A DNA stretch of 64,000 nucleotides, from NCBI GenBank assembly GCA_024742305.1, contig JANSYQ010000011.1, positions 1 to 64,000 on the forward strand, given 5' to 3'. The notes under the pieces were generated by a model, which did no database searches, was not told where the DNA came from, and saw nothing but the letters and a program-made list of their open reading frames with translations. Shown here piece by piece: positions 1 through 8,265 of this stretch. Each line of letters begins with the position of its first letter. Positions within the stretch are counted from its first letter, which is position 1. A program made the position numbers and the translations under genes. The DNA is from a bacterium. Its GTDB lineage: Bacteria > Bacteroidota > Bacteroidia > Flavobacteriales_D > Crocinitomicaceae.

Positions 1-343
1 AATCCGCCTCAATAACTTTGTAGCCGACCACTTCATGGTCATAGAAATTATTCCCCTCCAATTTTGGAAGAACCTGTGCTGGGAGATATAACTGTTTGCG
101 CAATAATTTCTTTGCACTGTTTTCGTCGTTCAGACCTTCGAAACGAACAGCCGCAAAGCCATTGTTTTTCAGTTTTAGCGACTCGACAAAAAATGGGGTG
201 AGTTGGTCGTTAATATCGATAAAAACCGCGTCAAGTGTTTCGTAATCGGCGGGATTGGTAACGTCCAAAAACAGCGAAACTTCACCTTTAAATCCGTGAA
301 GTTTCGCTACATATCCTAAATAAAAGCAATCTGCTTTATTCAT
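1..343 (-). CDS. rimM: 16S rRNA-processing protein RimM, C-terminally cut by window edge
   Basis: The reading frame begins with ATG at 343 and stays open to the left edge, giving 114 visible residues. The N-terminus contains LGYVAKLHGFKGEVSLFLD, the signature of the RimM N-terminal beta-barrel domain; the start of the PRC-barrel part (NNFYDHEVVGYKV) is visible near the edge. RimM binds ribosomal protein S19 and helps mature the 30S subunit head. The gene lies 10 bases downstream of rpsP on the same strand, the classical rpsP-rimM order, so the two are probably co-transcribed. The remaining third or so of the protein lies outside the window. Confidence 0.93.
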   Translation of the reverse strand, partial: MNKADCFYLGYVAKLHGFKGEVSLFLDVTNPADYETLDAVFIDINDQLTPFFVESLKLKNNGFAAVRFEGLNDENSAKKLLRKQLYLPAQVLPKLEGNNFYDHEVVGYKVIEAD

Positions 344-353
344 CGAAGTTGCA

Positions 354-1049
354 TTATTTTGCTTCCTCTTCCGCTTCTGTTTCTTCAGATGCGTCTTCTT
401 TCTTTTCTTCTGCTGCTGGTGCTTCTTCCGCTTTCGCTTCAGTAGCCGGGGCTTCTTCCTTCGCTTCTTCAGCTGCAGGCTCTTCTGCCGGCGTCTCTTC
501 CGCTGCTGGAGCTTCTTCCGCAGGAGCATCACCTTCTGCTGCCGGAGCTTCTGCTTCTTCAGCTGGTGCTTCTTCTGTTTCTTCTACTTCAGGCGTGTTT
601 TTCGCTTCGATTTCTTTAGCACGAGCTGCACTTTTCTCAGCTTCTGCTTTCAAACGATCTGCTTTTTCTTTCTCAGCATCTTTTGTTGCTTTGTCTGATT
701 TTGCAGTTACTTTCGCTTCTTTCTCTTCTAGCCACTTAGCAAAACGCTCTTCAACCTGTGCCTCTGTTAAAGCACCTTTCGCTACACCTTTGATCAAGTG
801 GTTTTTGTACAATACTCCTTTGTAAGAAAGAATTGCACGAGCCGTATCTGACATTTCAGCTCCAGTTCCTACCCAGTGCAATGCACGATCGAAATCCAAG
901 TCGATAGTTGCAGGGTTAGTGTTTGGGTTATACGTTCCTAGTTTTTCGATAAAACGTCCGTCACGCTTTGCTCTGCTGTCTGCAGATACGATGTGGTAAA
1001 ATGGTTTTCCTTTTTTACCGTGTCTTTGCAATCTGATTCGAGTTGCCAT
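354..1049 (-). CDS. rpsP: 30S ribosomal protein S16 with long Ala/Glu-rich tail
   Basis: Residues 1 to about 85 are canonical S16 ([21 protein letters not shown], then [15 protein letters not shown] and the segment around YKNHLIKGV). The protein is 231 residues, while the conserved S16 domain is about 80-90. The remainder is a basic/acidic helical stretch (about 95-150) followed by a low-complexity tail (about 150-231) made of AEEAPA-type units rich in Ala, Glu, Pro and Lys. Bacteroidota S16 proteins often carry C-terminal extensions, but this one is long and strongly acidic. Start choice: ATG at 1049 gives the exact family N-terminus. It heads an rpsP-rimM transcript. A Ser/Ala-rich frame on the opposite strand is a shadow of the tail. 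Confidence 0.97.
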   Translation of the reverse strand: MATRIRLQRHGKKGKPFYHIVSADSRAKRDGRFIEKLGTYNPNTNPATIDLDFDRALHWVGTGAEMSDTARAILSYKGVLYKNHLIKGVAKGALTEAQVEERFAKWLEEKEAKVTAKSDKATKDAEKEKADRLKAEAEKSAARAKEIEAKNTPEVEETEEAPAEEAEAPAAEGDAPAEEAPAAEETPAEEPAAEEAKEEAPATEAKAEEAPAAEEKKEDASEETEAEEEAK

Positions 1050-1115
1050 AAAAATTTATTCTTTTGGGTACGAAACCCGGGTTAATAATAATCCGCCTTC
1101 ACGAGACGAGAGCGC

Positions 1116-1180
1116 AGTCCTTCGCAGTAGCCTTGCTTTGCTGAAGCTTCGCGAAGGCATAGCTATGGTTGCGGAGCCGC
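1116..1180. repeat. partial copy of dispersed long palindromic repeat
   Basis: The stretch shares blocks such as TTTGCTGAAGCTTCGCGAAGG and GGTTGCGGAGCCGC with the other long elements at 8068, 30336, 54924 and 60709, but lacks the ACATCGAG/CTCGATGT ends. It is probably a truncated member lying upstream of rpsP. Confidence 0.55.
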
Positions 1181-1350
1181 AAAGATAAATGTTTTATCTA
1201 ACTAACAGTGCGATAGGAAAAAATTAATTCTCAGTTCAATACTCAATATAGAGTTGATCGAGAACATTAAGCTCGGAAGGTCGATCCCTTCTTTCGGAAA
1301 TTCTCCCCTTTTCATCCAAAGAAAGCACTACAACTTTGTAAATAAACGTT
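1181..1350. other. intergenic stretch, no clear feature
   Basis: Part of the gap between rpsP and the peptidase gene. AT-rich; I see no RNA gene, no strong hairpin and no coding frame before the ATG at 1351. A possible -7-like element (CAACTTTG, one mismatch to TAnnTTTG) sits at 1331-1338 without a good -33 partner. Confidence 0.4.
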
Positions 1351-1488
1351 ATGAAAAAAATCGTCAATACCGTATTTAATCGTTGCTACCAAAGTACATC
1401 GGCCGACTTTCGTTCAAAACAGGTAGCTACTTTTTTACTACTTTTTATTTACGGAGCCAGTATCGTGTTTATTTCAACAGTGCTGTGA
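1351..1488 (+). CDS. possible small single-pass membrane protein (45 residues)
   Basis: ATG at 1351 opens a frame of 45 residues to TGA at 1486-1488. It starts MKKIVNTVFNRCYQ and ends in a hydrophobic segment (VATFLLLFIYGASIVFISTVL) of transmembrane length, with a basic N-terminal half that would stay in the cytoplasm. A TAnnTTTG-like element (CAACTTTG) lies 12 bases upstream. No homology is recognised; the gene is short and could be a chance frame. It lies 50 bases before the secreted S9 peptidase and on the same strand. Confidence 0.35.
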   Translation: MKKIVNTVFNRCYQSTSADFRSKQVATFLLLFIYGASIVFISTVL

Positions 1489-1538
1489 CCCACTATTTGC
1501 TCAGGACTTAGTATTTTCAGCGTAGAATTTACTCGATT

Positions 1539-3902
1539 ATGCTGAAATATTTTGCCTGCGCGGCACTTTCTCTCCTCTCGCTCAATGCACTATCCCAAGA
1601 TTATCCAAATGCATCATCGTTGGACCTAAGGGCGATTATGCAAGGGCACGACTTTGTTGGACATCTCCCAGAAAATGCTCATTGGAGTCTGACAGGCGAA
1701 CATATTCTTTTCGATTGGAACCCTGATGCAGAACCGGGGAATAGTCTTTACTCCTACAATCTAAAGACAAAGTCAACGAATATAATCACGCCCGAATTCT
1801 ACAAAAACAACACCGATTTTTGGGGCGGGTCTGCTTCAGATTATACCTATTTCATTGAAAACGGCGCGCTTTACCATTTCGACTTCAAGAACAAACAATC
1901 TGAGCTCATTTACCGCTCAGCCAACAGGGTTAGCAATGTACAATATCACTCCGGAAGCGATTACGTTTACTTTCAAGAGGGAGATGAAATCAAGGCGTAT
2001 TGTATCGACAATAAGTGCATAGAAACCATTTTTATTTTCAAAGACGGAGACGCTCCAAGTAAGAAAGAATCGAGTGAATCGCACTGGGAAAAGGAAGAAC
2101 GACAGTTATTTGAGTTTATTCGAGAACAGGAAGAAGCAAAACAATGGCGCAAGAAAAAGCGGAGCGCATGGACGAATACTATTCCTTCCTTTCACAAAGG
2201 GAAAGAGCAGGTTAGCAACGTACAACTTTCTCCGGACGGTCGTTTTCTCACCTTCCGATTGTACACCAAAGCTGATGCTGAAAACACACACGTAGAACAC
2301 CACATCTCGGCAGATGGTCATACCTACACGAGTAATGCGCGTGCTAAAGTTCATGACAACGATCCGAATAACCGTTTGGCAATCCACGATTTTGAAAAAG
2401 ACACAACCTATTTCGTCGATTTCTCTACTTTGGAGGACATACGCAAAAAGCCAGCATATCTCAGCGAGTACGGAGATACAGAAGCAATGTATGAACAAGA
2501 TCGTAACATCGTTATGCACCGCGTAATCTATGCGGAAGGGAAAAATACCAACGTAATGGATGTCCGCAGTTATGACAATAAAGATCGGTGGATTGTATCT
2601 ATCAACTTGGAAGATGGCACGTTGGTGCAACGCGAACATCAGCATGATGAGGCTTGGATCGGAGGACCAGGAATCTCGAATTGGAATATGGTTTCTGGTA
2701 CGCTGGGATGGCTGCAAGATGGTAAAACATTCTATTTCCAATCGGAAGAGTCGGGTTACTCCCATTTGTATGAACACGAAATCACCAGTGGTAGACAAAC
2801 TGCAGTGACGTCGGGAAACTGGGAAGTTCATGATGTGACACTAAGCTCTGATGGTTCGACTTACTTCGTAACCACCAACGAAACGCATCCGGGCGACAAA
2901 GGTTTTTATCATATTGATGTTAAAACGCACAAACGCACTCCTATCTTAACAAAGTCAGGCGCTCACGAGGTTTCTATTTCACCAGACGAAAAGTGGTTGG
3001 CTGTTCGATATTCGTACAAAAACAAGCCGTGGGAGCTCTATATTGCTCCCAATAAAGCTGGAGCCGAACTGCAACAAATAACTTCCTCTACTTCTAATGT
3101 GTTTGCTCAATATTCATGGCACGAACCAGAAGTAATGACGTTTAAAGCCTCTGATGGTGCTACTGTACACGCGCGCTTGTACGAACCTGATGAAGGACTA
3201 AAAACCGATGCCGCTGTCATCTTCGTTCACGGTGCCGGATACCTTCAAAATGCACACAATTGGTGGAGTACGTATTTCAGAGAATATATGTTCCACAATC
3301 TGCTGCGCGACAACGGAATTACTGTTTTGGACATTGATTACCGTGCCAGTGCCGGTTACGGAAGAGATCACCGAACGGCCATTTACAGACACATGGGAGG
3401 AAAAGATTTGAGTGATCAAGTAGACGGGCGACAATGGCTCATTGATTCTTTGGGAATAAATCCTGATAAAGTGGGAATTTACGGTGGTTCGTATGGTGGT
3501 TTTATTACTCTCATGGCACTATTGAAAGAGCCCGGGAAATTTCAGGGAGGCGCCGCTTTACGATCTGTCACCGATTGGTACCATTACAACCATGAGTACA
3601 CTAGTAACATTTTGAATTATCCGACTACCGATACGCTGGCTTATGAAAGAAGTTCGCCAATTTATTTCGCTGATAATTTAGAAGATCGTTTGGTTATGTT
3701 GCACGGTATGGTAGATGATAACGTCCAATTTCAAGATGTTGTGCGCCTTTCACAACGCTTCATCGAAGTGGGAAAGGATAATTGGGAACTAGCAGTTTTT
3801 CCAGTGGAAGCACATAGTTTCCAAAAAGGATATTCTTGGGCGGATGAATACCGCCGTATTTATGAATTGTTTATGGACGAGTTGATATTAAAGAAGCAGT
3901 GA
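1539..3902 (+). CDS. secreted S9 family (DPP IV-like) serine peptidase
   Basis: 787 residues. An N-terminal signal peptide (MLKYFACAALSLLSLNALSQ) sends it across the inner membrane. Residues about 30-530 are the beta-propeller (DPP IV N-terminal region) with repeated blade motifs such as LSPDGRFLTFR and ISPDEKWLAVRY. The C-terminal alpha/beta-hydrolase domain holds the catalytic triad: Ser651 in GGSYGGF, Asp726 in HGMVDDNVQF and His759 in EAHSF. The HGAGY motif forms the oxyanion region. The family releases dipeptides or cleaves after proline in oligopeptides; exact specificity cannot be read here. An insertion rich in Lys/Glu lies around residues 175-220 of the propeller. The following acetyltransferase gene begins at its stop codon. 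Confidence 0.92.
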   Translation: MLKYFACAALSLLSLNALSQDYPNASSLDLRAIMQGHDFVGHLPENAHWSLTGEHILFDWNPDAEPGNSLYSYNLKTKSTNIITPEFYKNNTDFWGGSASDYTYFIENGALYHFDFKNKQSELIYRSANRVSNVQYHSGSDYVYFQEGDEIKAYCIDNKCIETIFIFKDGDAPSKKESSESHWEKEERQLFEFIREQEEAKQWRKKKRSAWTNTIPSFHKGKEQVSNVQLSPDGRFLTFRLYTKADAENTHVEHHISADGHTYTSNARAKVHDNDPNNRLAIHDFEKDTTYFVDFSTLEDIRKKPAYLSEYGDTEAMYEQDRNIVMHRVIYAEGKNTNVMDVRSYDNKDRWIVSINLEDGTLVQREHQHDEAWIGGPGISNWNMVSGTLGWLQDGKTFYFQSEESGYSHLYEHEITSGRQTAVTSGNWEVHDVTLSSDGSTYFVTTNETHPGDKGFYHIDVKTHKRTPILTKSGAHEVSISPDEKWLAVRYSYKNKPWELYIAPNKAGAELQQITSSTSNVFAQYSWHEPEVMTFKASDGATVHARLYEPDEGLKTDAAVIFVHGAGYLQNAHNWWSTYFREYMFHNLLRDNGITVLDIDYRASAGYGRDHRTAIYRHMGGKDLSDQVDGRQWLIDSLGINPDKVGIYGGSYGGFITLMALLKEPGKFQGGAALRSVTDWYHYNHEYTSNILNYPTTDTLAYERSSPIYFADNLEDRLVMLHGMVDDNVQFQDVVRLSQRFIEVGKDNWELAVFPVEAHSFQKGYSWADEYRRIYELFMDELILKKQ

Positions 3903-3904
3903 AA

Positions 3905-4342
3905 ATGGAGCTGAGAGAGTTGAAGACGAAGGAGGAAATGCTTGAGAACTTTGCGTTGATTCAAGAAATGTACCCAACAATTACGTTCGAGGAGTACAGC
4001 AACGAATTGGACATCATGCTACCGCACAATTATGGTCAGGTGGTAATTTATGACGGTACAACCTGCGCTGGTTTGACAGGATATTGGATCGGTTCTAAAT
4101 TGTGGTGTGGCAAGTACATGGAACTCGATAACGTGGTGGTTTCCTCGAAATACCGCAGACAAGGAATTGGTCAACGCTTGTTTGAACACATGGAAGCGAA
4201 AGCAAAAGAATTGGGTTGCACCATGCTAGCTTTAGACTCGTATACGGACAATTTTGAAGCGCATCGTTTCTTCTATGAACAGAAGTACGTACCCCGCGGA
4301 TTTCATTTCATCAATATTTTGGATAAGAGAAAGGTGAGATGA
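3905..4342 (+). CDS. GNAT family N-acetyltransferase
   Basis: About 146 residues. The acetyl-CoA-binding motif A is clear: VVVSSKYRRQGIGQRLFEHM carries the R/Q-x-x-G-x-G/A signature, followed by the conserved LDSYTDNFEAHRFFYEQKYV helix-strand of GNAT folds. The protein should transfer an acetyl group from acetyl-CoA to an amine; the substrate is unknown. Two starts are possible: GTG at 3899, overlapping the TGA stop of the upstream peptidase, or ATG at 3905, three bases beyond that stop. I chose ATG because it costs only two residues. Either way it is likely translated from the peptidase mRNA. Confidence 0.85.
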   Translation: MELRELKTKEEMLENFALIQEMYPTITFEEYSNELDIMLPHNYGQVVIYDGTTCAGLTGYWIGSKLWCGKYMELDNVVVSSKYRRQGIGQRLFEHMEAKAKELGCTMLALDSYTDNFEAHRFFYEQKYVPRGFHFINILDKRKVR

Positions 4343-4365
4343 GCGAATGATGAGTTATGAATTAT

Positions 4366-4400
4366 GCTCCTTCGCTGTAGCTTCGGCGCAGGCGCTGAGT
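4366..4400. repeat. fragment of dispersed palindromic repeat
   Basis: CTCCTTCGCTGTAGCTTCGG resembles the arm of the long elements at 8068 and 30336 (CTCCTACATAGCG / GGAGCTACAGCGAAG). Only one arm is present. The rest of the 4343-4623 gap has no other clear feature. Confidence 0.4.
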
Positions 4401-4623
4401 TTTGAATTGTTGTTTGGTTAGAATGAGGAATAAGTTCCTTAAGCATTGAGGTCATCGAGCAGGAAGAAGATTACGCTCAGAAGGATAAGGAGCGATCACT
4501 TCGAGTGCCTCATTGAACACTCATCTATTCGTTAATCAACGCAAAGGATTGTTAAGATGTCTTAACGGAGTGCTATCGCAATGTTTGGAGCGTTTATATT
4601 GTGCCTCAAATATTCCTAATACC

Positions 4624-5118
4624 ATGAAACGCATACTTCTAGTCTTCTTCATCGCTATTGCAGCGAACTTTTCCTTTGGTCAAAAAACAGGTCACATTAA
4701 TACGCTCGAACTCATCGACAAAATGCCCGAAAAAGCACAGGCGCAAGAAAAATTGAACAACCTTCAAATTGAGACGGATGCCATGCTCAAAGAACTTGTG
4801 GTGAAGTACACCAATTTGGGTATGGATATTGAAGAGCAAGGCGAAACGTGGAGTGCAGTCATCCTTCAAATGAAAAAGAACGAACTACTGCGCATGGAGC
4901 AAACCATTCAAGATGCGAAGATTCTTGCCGAGAAGGAATTTGTCTACAAAGAACAAGAACTCCTCGCTCCTATTCTTGACAAAGCTTTGGCTGCCATTGA
5001 AACCGTTGCTGAAAAACGCGGATACGATTATGTGATTGATACTGCCGCAGGAAGCACGCTTCTAAGTCCAAAAGAGCACGACCTAATGGAGGACGTACTC
5101 ACGGAACTCGGACTCTGA
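4624..5118 (+). CDS. OmpH/Skp family periplasmic chaperone
   Basis: 164 residues from ATG at 4624; an in-frame upstream extension to 4513 is unlikely because only this start yields a signal peptide (MKRILLVFFIAIAANFSFGQ). The mature part begins KTGHINTLELIDKMPE, the usual OmpH/Skp opening, and is followed by a long alpha-helical segment (about 45-125) typical of the tentacle coiled coil, ending with a conserved YDYVIDTAAGS strand. Skp-like proteins hold unfolded outer-membrane proteins in the periplasm. No BamA gene lies nearby. The stop codon abuts that of the convergent gene. Confidence 0.88.
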   Translation: MKRILLVFFIAIAANFSFGQKTGHINTLELIDKMPEKAQAQEKLNNLQIETDAMLKELVVKYTNLGMDIEEQGETWSAVILQMKKNELLRMEQTIQDAKILAEKEFVYKEQELLAPILDKALAAIETVAEKRGYDYVIDTAAGSTLLSPKEHDLMEDVLTELGL

Positions 5119-5820
5119 TTATTGTCCTTTAACTTCTTCCAACTTCGCTTTCAATTCGCGTAACTTTTCGCGCTCTTCATCGAGATCTTTCTCGATAGAT
5201 TGTAGATTGTATTCACCTTTCTTGATGACTTCTTCCAACGCGATAATTTCTTCAGACAGGAGCGCAATTTCCTCCTTGTTGTCAACAATATCCTCCTCTT
5301 GATCTTCCCGCTTTTCAGCAACATCTTCGACTTCCCCTTGCTGTTCTTCAACTTTTTCAGAATAATACGCGGGAATGTAGCTCGCCAAAAAATCACGTAG
5401 AATTAGATCCATTCGTGCAAATTCTTTAGGATGCTCTTCGGGATCAATAAATATATCGTACCCCTTGGCCGCAAAAACTTCCATTCGCGTACCGTCTTTT
5501 GATGCCACTACTTTCGTGTGAAAGTCAATGGTCTTGGTTGACAACTCATCAAATTGAACCTCTTCGGCGGTTAATACCTCCTTATTCGAGAACCATCCAA
5601 TTCCTTTCATGTCAACTTCATACTGCTCTTTAATGAAGTCGTGCCAAGCTTGTTTTACCTCTTTCGCTTCAGGAACCAAGGTCACCTCCAAACTAGGACG
5701 CGTTTTTCCTTCGTATTGTACTTGAGAAGTTTTGGGCACAGGCAATTGACTAAAGGCAGTCAAGCTGATGAGAGTATATAAAAGTGTATTTAAAAATGTT
5801 TTTGGATGATATAAATTCAT
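5119..5820 (-). CDS. exported protein with C-terminal coiled coil, function unknown
   Basis: 233 residues. The first 25 residues (LLYTLISLTAFSQ) look like a signal peptide. Residues 25-145 form a mixed alpha/beta region without a motif I recognise (KGIGWFSNKEVLTAEEVQF, EVFAAKGYDIFIDPEEHPKEF). Residues about 150-233 are almost pure Glu/Lys heptads and should be a coiled coil. The stop codon directly abuts the stop of the convergent OmpH-like gene, with no bases in between. I do not recognise a family; a periplasmic structural or adaptor role is only a guess. Confidence 0.7.
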   Translation of the reverse strand: MNLYHPKTFLNTLLYTLISLTAFSQLPVPKTSQVQYEGKTRPSLEVTLVPEAKEVKQAWHDFIKEQYEVDMKGIGWFSNKEVLTAEEVQFDELSTKTIDFHTKVVASKDGTRMEVFAAKGYDIFIDPEEHPKEFARMDLILRDFLASYIPAYYSEKVEEQQGEVEDVAEKREDQEEDIVDNKEEIALLSEEIIALEEVIKKGEYNLQSIEKDLDEEREKLRELKAKLEEVKGQ

Positions 5821-5894
5821 TGATATGTAAAAATTTTAATTGTAGGTGTTAAGAACATAACAATTATCAATGAGAACATCAAGTTTTTACACAA

Positions 5895-6710
5895 CTAATC
5901 TATATCAACCTCTGAAGTATCTGGCTTTATTTTAGGGGATATCCACTTTTTATGATTTCCAGACTCATCTAAAAGAATTTCAAATTTCGCTTCGCAAGTC
6001 AATCTTGAAAAAGCATTGAAGTGCCACCACTCGCTCGGTATGTTCGAAAAACGTTGCGACCTCATAACCTTCCGTAGCAACTTTCGATTCTCCCACTGGT
6101 CTTTGGTTAACTCTCCCGTTTTGAGAAAATGCGCCTCTTTAGATGGAAAGGCAATTGGGCGAAAGTCGTCGTAACCAGCCCCCATGTCCAGCTCCTTACC
6201 CGTTGAGTCGCAGATAGTGATGTCCACAGCCGTGCCAAAATTATGCACAGAACCAAAAATGGGGTTCGAAACAAACTTCCCTCGGTTCAAAGGTGGAATG
6301 GAGTCCAAAGCTTCCCACATTTCGCGTTGCACCTCCAAGGGACGAACACCGTCAAAAACTTTGAGACGATATCCGGGGTGCAACGAATCCAGCAGATCCT
6401 GACAATGAGACAATCGTTCGGCCACTTCTTGCTGCAACATCAAGCGATCCAAGGTATCATACAGGACCATACCCATAAAGTTATTATCGGTGGTGTAGCG
6501 CAAATCCACCAAGATGCGCTCATCTTGTACCTCTACGAGTCCAAAGGATTGATAAAGTGCTATAATGGAATCTGTAAATGGAGAGACTTCTGGCGTTTCA
6601 ACATTGTCAGATACCACGTCTCTTTCCTCCTCCTTTTCAGGTAAAACCTGATCATTGCAAGAAGATAATAGGAGCAAAACTGCAAATACGAATAAAACAG
6701 CGCGAATCAT
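5895..6710 (-). CDS. D-Ala-D-Ala dipeptidase-like (VanX/DdpX, peptidase M15D) lipoprotein
   Basis: 271 residues from ATG at 6710 (an upstream TTG in frame is less likely). MIRAVLFVFAVLLLLSSC is a lipoprotein signal with the lipidated Cys at 18. The catalytic region has all M15D hallmarks: Arg123 in DGVRP, His156 and Asp163 in SVHNFGTAVDITI as zinc ligands, and the general base Glu227 with third ligand His230 in SEWWHF. Such enzymes hydrolyse D-Ala-D-Ala; chromosomal copies outside vancomycin-resistance clusters are thought to recycle cell-wall dipeptide. No vanH/vanA genes lie nearby, so resistance is not suggested. Confidence 0.9.
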   Translation of the reverse strand: MIRAVLFVFAVLLLLSSCNDQVLPEKEEERDVVSDNVETPEVSPFTDSIIALYQSFGLVEVQDERILVDLRYTTDNNFMGMVLYDTLDRLMLQQEVAERLSHCQDLLDSLHPGYRLKVFDGVRPLEVQREMWEALDSIPPLNRGKFVSNPIFGSVHNFGTAVDITICDSTGKELDMGAGYDDFRPIAFPSKEAHFLKTGELTKDQWENRKLLRKVMRSQRFSNIPSEWWHFNAFSRLTCEAKFEILLDESGNHKKWISPKIKPDTSEVDID

Positions 6711-6757
6711 GTTGACAAAATACAAAATTCAGGAAGGAAAGAATTGGGCTTTTTAAG

Positions 6758-6789
6758 TTGAATCAGATAAAACATTCTCGTTATTTTTG
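6758..6789 (+). promoter_or_regulatory. predicted housekeeping promoter of the aminotransferase gene
   Basis: TTG at 6758-6760, 21 bases of spacer, then TATTTTTG at 6782-6789, a full match to the Bacteroidota -33/-7 pattern (TTG, 19-21 bases, TAnnTTTG). The ATG follows at 6809. Confidence 0.55.
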
Positions 6790-6808
6790 ACAAAAAAATT
6801 GTTCGACG

Positions 6809-8011
6809 ATGCCAAAAATTTCAAGCAAAGCCATTCAGATGCCGGAATCACCAATAAGAAAATTGGTTCCTTATGCTGAAAAGGCCAATCAACAGGGAAA
6901 AAAAGTTCACTTTCTAAATATAGGTCAACCCGATATCAAAACACCAAAGGTTGCTTTAGAAGCAGTGCGAAATATCAGTCCCGATCGAGTTCTTGAATAC
7001 AGTCACTCTGCTGGATTTACATCCTATAGAGAGCGTTTGGCAACCTATTATCAAGGCGTTGGAATTGATGTAAGTTCTGACGATTTAATGATTACGACAG
7101 GTGGTTCTGAGGCGTTGTCATTTGGATTTATGTCAACATGTAACCCGGGCGATGAAGTCATTATCCCTGAACCATTTTACGCCAACTACAATGGATTTGC
7201 CGTTGCCGCTGGATTGAAAGTTGTACCTGTTACAGCCTCCATTGAAAACGGATTTGCGCTTCCTCCCGTGGAAGAAATCAAAAAGAGGGTTTCGGACAAG
7301 ACCAAAGCCATTGTAATTTGTAATCCGGGGAACCCAACTGGATATTTGTACAGCAAGGAGGAGTTAGAGCAATTGCGTGACATTGTTAAGGAAAATGACC
7401 TGTTTTTGTTTGCAGATGAGGTGTATCGTGAGTTTTGCTATGATGGCGCTCAACCTTTCTCAGTGATGAATTTGCAGGGCATTGAGCAAAACGTGATTAT
7501 GATTGACTCTGTTTCCAAGCGATACTCCATGTGCGGTGCTCGTATCGGAGCGATTGTATCTCGAAACAAAGAGGTAATGTCCTCGGCACTGAAATTTGCC
7601 CAAGCGCGATTGTCTCCACCAACCTTGGCACAAATTGCCTCAGAGGCTGCATTGTCTACGCCGCAATCTTACTTTGACGAGGTGGTTTCCGAGTACGTTG
7701 AACGACGCAACACTATGGTAGATGGACTCAATGCCATTGATGGTGTTTTCTGCCCAAAACCGAGCGGTGCTTTTTATTGTGTGGCGAGATTTCCGGTGGA
7801 TGATACGGAGAAGTTTTGTCAATGGTTGCTAGAGTCTTTTGACTTTGACGGAGAAACAGTAATGATGGCACCCGCCAGCGGATTCTATGCGACACCAGGT
7901 TTGGGCAAGCAAGAAGCGCGCATTGCTTATGTTGTGAATACGGAGGATTTGAAAAAGGCCGTTCGTATTTTAGAGGAAGCATTAAAGGTATATCCAGGAC
8001 GCTCGAATTAA
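6809..8011 (+). CDS. PLP-dependent aminotransferase, class I/II
   Basis: 400 residues, the usual length for a fold-type I aminotransferase. The PLP lysine is Lys237 in DSVSKRYSMCGARIG; NPGNPTGYLYSKEEL and DEVYREFCYDG are the conserved cofactor-binding segments, and RIAYVVN near the end carries the substrate-carboxylate arginine. Members convert amino acids (often aspartate) and 2-oxoacids; the exact substrate cannot be assigned. The gene stands alone, with its own promoter upstream and an intrinsic terminator 26 bases downstream. Confidence 0.92.
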   Translation: MPKISSKAIQMPESPIRKLVPYAEKANQQGKKVHFLNIGQPDIKTPKVALEAVRNISPDRVLEYSHSAGFTSYRERLATYYQGVGIDVSSDDLMITTGGSEALSFGFMSTCNPGDEVIIPEPFYANYNGFAVAAGLKVVPVTASIENGFALPPVEEIKKRVSDKTKAIVICNPGNPTGYLYSKEELEQLRDIVKENDLFLFADEVYREFCYDGAQPFSVMNLQGIEQNVIMIDSVSKRYSMCGARIGAIVSRNKEVMSSALKFAQARLSPPTLAQIASEAALSTPQSYFDEVVSEYVERRNTMVDGLNAIDGVFCPKPSGAFYCVARFPVDDTEKFCQWLLESFDFDGETVMMAPASGFYATPGLGKQEARIAYVVNTEDLKKAVRILEEALKVYPGRSN

Positions 8012-8036
8012 TTCAATTTACCATTTGAAAATAGTA

Positions 8037-8061
8037 AAGGAGGCTACGGCTTCCTTTTTTT
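8037..8061 (+). terminator. intrinsic terminator of the aminotransferase gene
   Basis: An 8-bp stem (AAGGAGGC / GCTTCCTT with one G-U pair), a TACG loop and a run of T. Confidence 0.85.
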
Positions 8062-8067
8062 GTGGGT

Positions 8068-8170
8068 ACATCTAACTTCGTTGCTGCCTTCGGCGGTCGT
8101 GCTTAGCTGAAGCTCCTACGGCGCAATCCTTGCTATGAAGGAGTAGCTTCGCGAGAGCAATGCTCGATGT
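8068..8170. repeat. long dispersed palindromic repeat
   Basis: Bounded by ACATC at the left and GCTCGATGT at the right. Its complement reads CATCGAGCATTGCTCTCGCG and closely follows the element at 30336 for most of its length, with compensatory pairs such as CTCCT/AGGAG. It fills the gap between two terminators. Confidence 0.75.
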
Positions 8171-8206
8171 ATCATTGAACGTCCTAGTAAAATTAAAATT
8201 CAATGC

Positions 8207-8245
8207 ATAAAAAAACCCTGACGATCCTTGCGGATGTCAGGGTTT
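8207..8245 (-). terminator. intrinsic terminator of the T9SS cargo gene
   Basis: A 10-bp perfect stem (AAACCCTGAC / GTCAGGGTTT) with an inner ATCC/GGAT pair, followed on the minus strand by a run of T. A copy differing at one base in the hairpin lies at 47882-47918. Confidence 0.9.
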
Positions 8246-8265
8246 GTATCTCGAGAGAACGTTGC

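Noticed and set aside
349-825. Ser/Ala-rich plus-strand frame of 158 codons
   Set aside because: It is the complement of the S16 tail; low-complexity GAA/GCT codons on one strand read as TTC/AGC-type codons on the other.
2106-2831. Minus-strand frame of 241 codons inside the S9 peptidase
   Set aside because: The plus-strand peptidase has full domain structure over this range; the minus frame has no recognisable motif.
5895-6710. Vancomycin-resistance vanX
   Set aside because: No vanH, vanA or regulators nearby; housekeeping VanX/DdpX-like dipeptidases exist in many genomes.
6788-6804. TGACAAAAAAATTG before the aminotransferase gene as a Fnr-like site
   Set aside because: Only one half matches; the second half has no TCA.
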